Source: Actinomycetota bacterium
Lineage (GTDB): Bacteria > Actinomycetota > Thermoleophilia > Solirubrobacterales > 70-9
NCBI GenBank assembly: GCA_018268695.1
Contig: JAFDWD010000186.1
Location: 1-5,669 of the forward strand
DNA length: 5,669 nt
Direction: 5' to 3'
Position 1 is the first letter of the stretch; every line of letters starts with the position of its first letter. The notes under the pieces were generated by a model. That model was not told where the DNA came from, searched no databases, and saw only the letters and a list, made by a program, of their open reading frames with translations. Of this stretch, positions 1 through 5,396 are shown one piece after another. The position numbers and the translations under genes were made by a program.

Positions 1-625
1 CGAGACCTTCGGCGGCCTCGACTGCGCCGTCGCCAACGCCGGGATCGCCCAGAACCCGATGGCGACCGTCCAAGCCATGTCGGGCGAGGAATGGGAACGG
101 GTCCTCGAGGTCGACCTCCTTGGCGTCTTCCGCACCGTCCGCGCCGCCCTCCCCCAGATCGTCGAGCGCCAAGGCCATCTCGGCCTCGTCTCCTCCGTCT
201 ACGCCTTCGCCAACGGCATGGGCAACAGCCCCTACGCGGTGGCCAAGCCCGGCGTCGAGTCCCTGGGACGCTCCCTCCGCGTCGAGCTCGCCCCCCACGG
301 CGCCAGCGCGACCGTCGCCTACTTCGGCTGGGTCGACACCACCATGGTCCAGGACGCCCTCTCCCAGCCGGACGCCCAGAAACTGAACGAGACCCTCCCC
401 GCCTTCATGATGAAGCGGATCAAGCCCGACCAAGCCGCCGCCGCCTTCGTCCGCGGCATCGAAGAGCGCGCCCCGCGCGTCTTCGCCCCGAAGTGGTGGC
501 GCTACGTGAGCGCCCTCCGCGGCATCGTCAACCCCCTGATCGACGCCCGCCAGGAGCGCGACCTCCGCACCCAGCGCCTGCTCGCCGAGATCGACGCCCG
601 CGCCACCAACAAAGCCGCCGGTTGA
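1..625 (+). CDS. Short-chain dehydrogenase/reductase (SDR), 5'-truncated by window edge
   Basis: This is the C-terminal 207 codons of a classical SDR, an NAD(P)(H)-dependent cytoplasmic oxidoreductase acting on an alcohol/carbonyl pair. The reading frame is open from base 2, and the gene begins outside the window, so the TGxxxGxG cofactor motif is not visible. An ATG at 59 lies inside the conserved fold and is not the start. Visible residues, numbered from base 2, are VANAG (residues 10-14), which stabilises the central sheet, and catalytic Ser65 in LVSSV. Tyr78 and Lys82 in YAVAK follow at the usual 13-residue Ser-to-Tyr spacing. The helix position that often carries the Asn of the catalytic tetrad reads Asp38 (VDLLGVF), a variation I have seen in other SDRs. 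The C-terminal tail (about residues 160-207) is Arg-rich and extends past the catalytic core. The substrate cannot be told. The gene converges on the dehydrogenase at 665-3508 and is probably functionally separate from it. The family call is firm; the specific function is unknown. Confidence 0.93.
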   Translation, partial: ETFGGLDCAVANAGIAQNPMATVQAMSGEEWERVLEVDLLGVFRTVRAALPQIVERQGHLGLVSSVYAFANGMGNSPYAVAKPGVESLGRSLRVELAPHGASATVAYFGWVDTTMVQDALSQPDAQKLNETLPAFMMKRIKPDQAAAAFVRGIEERAPRVFAPKWWRYVSALRGIVNPLIDARQERDLRTQRLLAEIDARATNKAAG

Positions 626-669
626 CGGGACGAAAACCGGACTATCTGACGGGTTTTCGGCCCGTCAAC
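621..669. terminator. Bidirectional hairpin terminator between convergent genes
   Basis: The arms 621-638 and 652-669 form an 18-bp inverted repeat with one mismatch (A630 against G660) around a 13-nt loop. The inner part has AAAACC on the left and GGTTTT on the right, so a transcript from either strand has an A-tract before the loop and a U-tract after it. There is no further T-run outside the stem. The stop codons of both flanking genes lie in the stem: TGA at 623-625 and, on the minus strand, TGA at 665-667. A hairpin at the meeting point of two convergent genes is typical of a shared terminator; the function is inferred from position and symmetry. Confidence 0.8.
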
Positions 670-3508
670 ATCGGGTGGCACGGTCGAGGGCGTTGATGAT
701 CGATTCGTAGGTGTGACCCGTGGCGCGGGTCAGGCCGATCTCGCAGGTGCGGTTGCTCGACAGGTAGGCATCGAAGGATCGGCCTGAGAGCTCGGCGGCC
801 GCGGCGCGGGTGGCGGCGGCGGTCAGCTCGGGGTGGGTGATGCCGCGGTCGCCGGCGAAGCCGCAGCAGGTCGCGGTCGGGGGCTGGTGGACTTCGTCGG
901 CGAGGGCCGCGGCAAGGGCGGCGAGGCGACGGGCGTCGCCTTGGCGGTTGGTCGCGCAGGTCGGGTGGATCGCGGCGGCGTCGAGGCGGCGGACGATCTC
1001 CAGTTCGGGCAGCAGGCGGTCGTGGGCCCAGGTGACGGAGTCGAGGATCTTCATCGCGGCGAGGCACGCCGCGTTCTCCTCGGTGAGCGTTCCCTCCCCC
1101 GATTCGACGATCGCGCCGGTGCAGGAGGCGGCGTCGACCACGACCGGCAGGGCTCCCTCGCCGCTCCACCGCCAGAGGCGCTCGACCATCCCGTTCGCCT
1201 TGTGGGCGTGGGCGTCGCCGAAGCCTTTCGATCCCCACGGGAGACCGCAGCAGCTCCCCGACACGTCGTCCGGGATCCAGACCGGCAGGCCCGCCCGCGC
1301 GGAGACCGCGACCAGCCCCGCGACCGGGCCGCCGGCGAAGATCCGGTTCGTGCACGAGGGGACGTAGACCGCGGCGGCGCCCTCGCGGGTCGTGGCCGGA
1401 AGGGATGCGTTCGCCGGGCCGGGGAGCGCCCGGCCCTTGCGCGTCCGTCGCGCCACCCCGCCGCCCACCCGCAGCGCCGCACGCGAGGCCGACTCCACCG
1501 TCCCCCAGCGCTTCGCCGTCGCCAGCGCCGCCCGCTCCGCGCGCCCGGTGTGACGCTCGGCCCGGAGGCCCTTGACCAGCGTCCCCGTGTCGATCCCCAC
1601 CGGGCAGGCAAGCTGGCAGCTGCCGTCGGCCGCGCAGGTCTCGAGCGCCTCGTAGCCCAGTTCGTCGAGCAGCGCGCCCTGGAGCGCCGAGCCGTTCGGC
1701 TGGCGCACGATCTCCCGCCGCAGGACGATCCGCTGGCGCGGCGTCGTCGTCAGGTCCCGGCTCGGGCAGACCGGCTCGCAGAAGCCGCACTCGACGCAGG
1801 TGGTCGCCGACTCCTCGATCGGCGGCGTCGTCTTCAGGTCGCGCAGGTGCGCGTCCCGGTCGCGGCTCAGGACGACGCCGGGCGAGAGCACCCCGTCGGG
1901 GTCCGCCAGCCGCTTGACCCGCCACATCAGCGCGGTCGCCCGCGCCCCCCACTCGCGCTCGACATAGGGAGCCATGTTCACGCCGGTTCCGTGCTCGGCC
2001 TTCAGCGAGCCGTCGTACTTGTCGACGATCAGCGTGACCAGGGCCTCCATGAAGGCCTCGTAGCGCTCGGTGTCCTCGGGCTTGGAGAAGTCGGGCGTGA
2101 GCATGAAGTGGAGGTTCCCGGCCGAGGCGTGGCCGGCGACGCCGGGCAGGAAGCCGTGCTCGACGAGCAGCGGCTGCAGGTCCCGGGCGCACTCGGCGAT
2201 CCGGGCCGGCGGCACGCAGACGTCCTCGAGGATCAGCGCCGTGCCCGGTAGGCGCAGGCGCCCGACCAGACCCTGGAGGCCCTCGCGCACGCGCCAGGCC
2301 GTCTCGATCTCGTGCGGATCGCGGGTGAAATCGATCGGGCGGATCGTCTCGTGGCCGCCGAGCGTCTCGGTCCCGCGGGCCACCTGCGCCGCGAGCTCCT
2401 CCTCGGTCGCGCCGCCGTACTCGACCAGGAGCGCCGCCGAGGTCGGGTCGAGCTCTTTCCACTCCTGCGGCGCGCCGACCATGTTCCAGGCGGCGGTGAT
2501 CAGAGCGGGCGCGACCATCAGCTCGACCGCCGTGGCGCCGCCGGCGACGAGATCGTTGACCGGGGCGACGGCGGAGTCGATGTCGGGGAAGTGGACCCAG
2601 GCGACCGTGGTGAGCGCCGGTTGCGGGACGGTCTCGAAGACGACCTCGGGGATGTAGGCGAGGGTCCCCTCGGAGCCGATCAGCAGGCGGCGGAAGATCT
2701 CCAGCGGCGACGTCGCGTCGAGGAAGGCGCAGAGGCGGTAGCCGGTCGTGTTCTTGATCTCGAACTTGCGACGGATGCGTGCCGAAAGCTCGGCGTCGGC
2801 GCGGATCTCGTCACGGATCGCGGCCAGGCCCGTGGCGAGCTCCGGCTCGGCCGCCTCGAACTCGGCGGCGGCGCCGGGCGCGGCGGTGTCGATCCGGGTC
2901 CCCGATGGGAGGACGAAGGTCAGCGAGCGCAGGGTCGAGTAGGAGTCCTTGGTCACCCCGCAGCGCATCCCGCCCGAGTTGTTGGCGACGACGCCGCCGA
3001 CGGTGGCGACGTCGGTGCTCGCCGGGTCGGGGCCGAGGCGCCTGCCGAGCGGGGCGAGCACGCGGTTGACGTGGCCGAGGATCGTGCCGGTGCCGACGCG
3101 GACGGCGGCGCCGTCCTCGAGGACCTCCAGGCCGCGGAAATGGCGGCGCACGTCGACGAGGACGCCGTCGGTCTGTCCCTGGCCGTTGAGGCTGGTGCCG
3201 CCGGCGCGGAAGGTGACCGGGATTCCCTCGGCGCGGCCGAAGGCGAGGACGTTGGCGACGTCGTCAGCCTCCCTCGCCATCACCACCGCACGGGGGAACT
3301 TGCGGTACGGAGAGGCGTCGGAGGCGTAGCGGATGAGATCGCCGGGGCGGGAGAGGACGCGGTCGGCCCCGAGCAGCGCCTCGAGTTCGCCGCGCAGCGG
3401 CTGCGCGACGCCGGCGGCGAGCGAGTCGGGCGCCCGATCGGGGGACGGGTCGCGCGTCGGCGGGGCCAGGGCGGCCGGTCCGCGGTCGACGAGCGAGCGA
3501 AAAGCCAT
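665..3508 (-). CDS. FAD- and Fe-S-binding D-2-hydroxyacid dehydrogenase (D-lactate / D-2-hydroxyglutarate dehydrogenase type), 947 aa
   Basis: It probably oxidises a D-2-hydroxyacid to the 2-oxoacid and passes electrons from FAD through Fe-S clusters to a membrane or quinone acceptor. Domains in order: a PCMH-type FAD-binding domain (about 60-290) with RAGGTSLNGQG (101-111), GGVVANNSGG (171-180) and IGSEGTLA (277-284). Next is an FAD-oxidase C-terminal domain (about 295-545) with GHASAGNLHF (459-468) and KAEHGTG (503-509), whose His residues belong to the metal/substrate site in this family. A ferredoxin-like segment has Cys571, 574, 577 and 581, then Cys625, 631 and 635. Two CCG (heterodisulfide-reductase-like) modules contain Cys719, Cys753-754, Cys796, Cys851 and Cys881-882. 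The length and fused layout match the roughly 940-residue Pseudomonas Dld-II and E. coli YdiJ type. The ATG at 3508 is chosen because it starts 2 nt after the upstream stop (TGAGCATG) and the frame upstream of it is only an out-of-frame shadow of the decarboxylase. There is no clear Shine-Dalgarno, which suggests translational coupling. No signal peptide or membrane helix is evident. The family is secure, but the choice between lactate, 2-hydroxyglutarate and mandelate is not. Confidence 0.93.
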   Translation of the reverse strand: MAFRSLVDRGPAALAPPTRDPSPDRAPDSLAAGVAQPLRGELEALLGADRVLSRPGDLIRYASDASPYRKFPRAVVMAREADDVANVLAFGRAEGIPVTFRAGGTSLNGQGQTDGVLVDVRRHFRGLEVLEDGAAVRVGTGTILGHVNRVLAPLGRRLGPDPASTDVATVGGVVANNSGGMRCGVTKDSYSTLRSLTFVLPSGTRIDTAAPGAAAEFEAAEPELATGLAAIRDEIRADAELSARIRRKFEIKNTTGYRLCAFLDATSPLEIFRRLLIGSEGTLAYIPEVVFETVPQPALTTVAWVHFPDIDSAVAPVNDLVAGGATAVELMVAPALITAAWNMVGAPQEWKELDPTSAALLVEYGGATEEELAAQVARGTETLGGHETIRPIDFTRDPHEIETAWRVREGLQGLVGRLRLPGTALILEDVCVPPARIAECARDLQPLLVEHGFLPGVAGHASAGNLHFMLTPDFSKPEDTERYEAFMEALVTLIVDKYDGSLKAEHGTGVNMAPYVEREWGARATALMWRVKRLADPDGVLSPGVVLSRDRDAHLRDLKTTPPIEESATTCVECGFCEPVCPSRDLTTTPRQRIVLRREIVRQPNGSALQGALLDELGYEALETCAADGSCQLACPVGIDTGTLVKGLRAERHTGRAERAALATAKRWGTVESASRAALRVGGGVARRTRKGRALPGPANASLPATTREGAAAVYVPSCTNRIFAGGPVAGLVAVSARAGLPVWIPDDVSGSCCGLPWGSKGFGDAHAHKANGMVERLWRWSGEGALPVVVDAASCTGAIVESGEGTLTEENAACLAAMKILDSVTWAHDRLLPELEIVRRLDAAAIHPTCATNRQGDARRLAALAAALADEVHQPPTATCCGFAGDRGITHPELTAAATRAAAAELSGRSFDAYLSSNRTCEIGLTRATGHTYESIINALDRATRC

Positions 3509-3510
3509 GC

Positions 3511-5109
3511 TCAGAACAGCGACATGCCCGGGGCCACCGGGACTTCGACCAGCTCTGGCTTCGACGAGGCGAGTGCCGCCTGAAGCGCTCCCGCGACCTC
3601 GTCGCGGTCCTTCGCCACCGTCGTGCTCACGCCGTAGCCTGCGGCGACCGCGGCGACGTCCAGCTTCGGCAGGTCGAGGCCGGGCGCCCCGGTGATCTGC
3701 TCGACTTCGGCGAACCACTTGAGGATCGCGTACTCCTCGTTGCGCAGGACCAGGAAGGTGACCGGCACGTCGTAGGCGACGGCGCTCCAGAAGGCGGTGA
3801 TCGCGTACTGCGCCGAGCCCTCGCCGAGGACGCAGACGACGGGCCGGTCGGGCTCCGCGAGCTGCACGCCGACCGAGGCCGCGAGCCCGAAGCCGAGGCC
3901 GCCGCCGGCGCTGAAGTAGTAGGAGCCGGGACGCGAGAGGCGCAGCTGATTGCGCAGCGCGAGCGTCGATGACGGTGACTCGAGGACGACGATCGCGTCC
4001 TCCGGCAGCACCTCGCGGAGGGCCCCGTGGACGGTCGATGCGTTCAGCGGGTCGGTGATCTCCAGGTCGCCCGGGCCGGGGTTCGGCTCTGGCGCCGGGC
4101 GGCCCGACTCGGGGACCGCCTCGGCCAGCGCCGCCAAGGTCAGGCCGACGTCGGCGACGATCGCGTCGCCCATCGGCGCCCGCACCGCCTCGTCGGGGTC
4201 GGAGGTGATCGCGACCAGCCGCGCGCCCTCGGGCAGCAGCGGCCCGGGGATGTAGGGGTAGTACGGGAAGACCGAGCTGCCGACGACGAGGATCAGGTCG
4301 TGGCCCTCGAGCGTCATCCCGACCGGGCCGATCGCGGGCGGCAGGACGCCGCGGAAGTTCGGATGGTTCTCGGGGAAGCCGAGGCGCACGCCGCCGGTCG
4401 CGGGCGAGGCCCAGACCGGGAGGCGCTGGCGCTCGGCCAGGGCGATCGCGGAGTCCCAGCCGCCGGCCGTGTCGATGTCGGGGCCGGCAACGAGGACCGG
4501 GTTGCGCGCCGCGTCCAGCTCGGCCGCCAGGGCGGCGACGGCGGCCGGGTCGGCGACGGCGCGTCCGGTCACCTTGCGGGAGATCGCGTGGCGGGCGTCG
4601 GCCGCGTCGACCTCGACGCCCCAGTCGTCCATCGGCAGGCTGACGAAGACCGGCCCGCGCGGCGCCAACCCGGCGAGATGGGCACCGTGGGCGAGCGCCA
4701 GCGGCACGTCCTCGGCGCGCGGCGGCTCGTAGCTCCACTTCACCAGCGGGTGCGGCATCCGCGTCGCATCGCGGTTGGTGAGGTTCGCCTGCAGGGTGAT
4801 CTGGGCGCGCGCCTGCTGGCCCGCGGTGATCAGGAGCGGCGAGTGGTTGGCCTGCGCGTTGAAGATCGCCCCCATCGCGTTGCCGACCCCGGGCGCCGTG
4901 TGGAGGTTGACGACCGTGGTCTTGCCGCTCGCCTGGGCGAAGCCGTCGGCCATCCCGACCACGACCGCCTCCTGCAGGCCGAGGACGTAACGAAAGTCGC
5001 CCGGGAAGTCACGCAGCATCGGCAACTCGGTCGACCCCGGGTTACCGAAGATCGTCGTCATCCCCCCCTCCCGGAAGAGGTCGAACGTGGCCTCGCGAAC
5101 GGTGGGCAT
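3511..5109 (-). CDS. mdlC: Thiamine-diphosphate 2-oxoacid decarboxylase, benzoylformate decarboxylase (MdlC) family, 532 aa
   Basis: It is predicted to decarboxylate a 2-oxoacid to an aldehyde and CO2 in the cytoplasm with ThDP and Mg2+. It has the three-domain ThDP-enzyme layout: a pyrimidine-binding domain (about 1-170), a central domain (about 185-330) and a pyrophosphate-binding domain (about 355-525). The length is close to the 528 residues of Pseudomonas putida MdlC, recalled from memory, and long stretches align without gaps: FGNPGSTELP (21-30), LVKWSYEP (122-129), APMGDAIVAD (311-320) and PGSYYF (394-399). Ser26, Glu47 and His70 of the MdlC active site are kept at the same numbers, and Leu476 corresponds to Leu478. 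Three sites differ. MdlC His281 aligns with Tyr284. Ala460, a substrate-pocket residue, aligns with Ile462. The metal-binding GDGS motif reads GEGS (429-432). The start ATG at 5109 gives the exact family N-terminus. It is the first gene of a two-gene operon with a hydroxyacid dehydrogenase, which fits sequential hydroxyacid and oxoacid steps. The symbol denotes the family; benzoylformate may not be the true substrate. Another 2-oxoacid decarboxylase or carboligase role remains possible. Confidence 0.88.
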   Translation of the reverse strand: MPTVREATFDLFREGGMTTIFGNPGSTELPMLRDFPGDFRYVLGLQEAVVVGMADGFAQASGKTTVVNLHTAPGVGNAMGAIFNAQANHSPLLITAGQQARAQITLQANLTNRDATRMPHPLVKWSYEPPRAEDVPLALAHGAHLAGLAPRGPVFVSLPMDDWGVEVDAADARHAISRKVTGRAVADPAAVAALAAELDAARNPVLVAGPDIDTAGGWDSAIALAERQRLPVWASPATGGVRLGFPENHPNFRGVLPPAIGPVGMTLEGHDLILVVGSSVFPYYPYIPGPLLPEGARLVAITSDPDEAVRAPMGDAIVADVGLTLAALAEAVPESGRPAPEPNPGPGDLEITDPLNASTVHGALREVLPEDAIVVLESPSSTLALRNQLRLSRPGSYYFSAGGGLGFGLAASVGVQLAEPDRPVVCVLGEGSAQYAITAFWSAVAYDVPVTFLVLRNEEYAILKWFAEVEQITGAPGLDLPKLDVAAVAAGYGVSTTVAKDRDEVAGALQAALASSKPELVEVPVAPGMSLF

Positions 5110-5116
5110 CGGCAGT

Positions 5117-5122
5117 AGGTTA
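5117..5122 (-). promoter_or_regulatory. Candidate -10 element for a leaderless operon transcript
   Basis: Read on the minus strand, TAACCT (fitting TANNNT) ends exactly 7 nt before the ATG at 5109, which would put the transcription start at or next to the A of the start codon. No Shine-Dalgarno sequence precedes this ATG (the upstream bases are ACTGCCG). Both facts fit the leaderless arrangement common in actinobacteria. A -35 element is weak: a 17-nt spacer gives ACAGAC. The element is inferred from spacing and is not proven. Confidence 0.45.
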
Positions 5123-5136
5123 CACGAATCGGTGTA
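5121..5136. promoter_or_regulatory. Possible operator: inverted repeat TACAC-N6-GTGTA
   Basis: A perfect 5-bp dyad with a 6-nt centre (TACACGAATCGGTGTA) overlaps the upstream edge of the candidate -10 and the spacer of the minus-strand promoter. A dimeric repressor bound here would block RNA polymerase. No regulator gene lies in the window, and a 5+5 repeat can arise by chance, so this is only a candidate. Confidence 0.3.
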
Positions 5137-5198
5137 GAGGTCTGTGACGGGCGCGTTGCAGAGGTCACGAGTCTCGCGCGGCGACCGATGAAGGGCAA

Positions 5199-5324
5199 GT
5201 GAGAGATCAGTCGTTCAAGACCCAAGCGGCCCTCGGCCCCCGGCTTGCGGGCCTGGCGATCCTCTGCGCGACCCTGTTCGCGCTGGCGACCGTCGTCGGC
5301 ATGGCCGCCAACGGCCTGGCCTGA
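5199..5324 (+). CDS. Small single-pass membrane protein, 41 aa, hypothetical
   Basis: A GTG-initiated frame of 41 codons ends in TGA at 5322-5324. The protein begins MRDQSFKTQ, with basic residues Arg2, Lys7 and Arg15. It continues into a hydrophobic segment at about residues 16-37 (LAGLAILCATLFALATVVG, then MAANGLA), long enough for one membrane-spanning helix; the positive N-terminus suggests it faces the cytoplasm. Roughly nine in ten codons end in G or C, as in the neighbouring genes, which supports real coding. GTG is the only usable start between the in-frame stop at 5145-5147 and the helix. A weak AAGGG ribosome-binding sequence lies at 5191-5195, only 3 nt before the start. The gene is divergent from the decarboxylase and lies 72 nt before fumC, in the same frame as fumC but separated by the stop. 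I recognise no family and propose no function. The alternative is a fortuitous hydrophobic frame. Confidence 0.6.
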   Translation: MRDQSFKTQAALGPRLAGLAILCATLFALATVVGMAANGLA

Positions 5325-5351
5325 GCCCGCCGCCCGTCTCCGCGCAATACG

Positions 5352-5377
5352 CTTCGGGCCCCCGATTTTTCCCGAAG
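5352..5377. other. Hairpin in the leader upstream of the fumarase gene
   Basis: CTTCGGG (5352-5358) and CCCGAAG (5371-5377) form a perfect 7-bp stem with a 12-nt loop that contains T5. The stem ends 7 nt before the fumC Shine-Dalgarno. Part of the same sequence could instead fold as a short TCGG/CCGA hairpin followed directly by TTTTT (5366-5370), resembling a weak terminator after the small gene. Which fold matters, if either, cannot be told from sequence alone. Confidence 0.35.
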
Positions 5378-5384
5378 ACACGAC

Positions 5385-5389
5385 GGAGG
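5385..5389 (+). promoter_or_regulatory. Shine-Dalgarno site that fixes the TTG start of the fumarase gene
   Basis: A perfect GGAGG lies 7 nt upstream of TTG at 5397. Going upstream in the frame to the stop at 5322-5324 there is no ATG or GTG, so this site decides the start of the following gene. Confidence 0.85.
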
Positions 5390-5396
5390 CAAGAAC

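Noticed and set aside
833..2251. 472-residue plus-strand frame antisense to the dehydrogenase
   Set aside because: It is a compositional shadow of the real gene on the opposite strand, without recognisable motifs. The same applies to the plus-strand frames at 2312-3583 and 4027-5118.
642..2462. 606-residue minus-strand frame overlapping the dehydrogenase
   Set aside because: Its Arg/Gly/Pro-rich translation has no domain-like pattern and sits wholly in another frame of a gene with clear FAD and Fe-S motifs. Such long frames are expected at this GC content.
3509..4738. Upstream extension of the dehydrogenase frame, giving a 1357-residue protein from 4738
   Set aside because: The extra 410 residues are low-complexity Arg/Ala/Pro-rich sequence lying out of frame inside the well-conserved decarboxylase gene. 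The ATG at 3508, two bases after that gene's stop, is the sensible start.
5188..5202. Four-codon frame ATG AAG GGC AAG TGA ahead of the small membrane protein
   Set aside because: It is too short to call as a gene. It more likely just provides the AAGGG ribosome-binding sequence, though the GTGA overlap is mentioned with the small gene.
5348..5353. TACGCT as a -10 element for fumC
   Set aside because: It fits TANNNT, but there is no matching -35 and it overlaps the leader hairpin; hexamers like this are frequent by chance.
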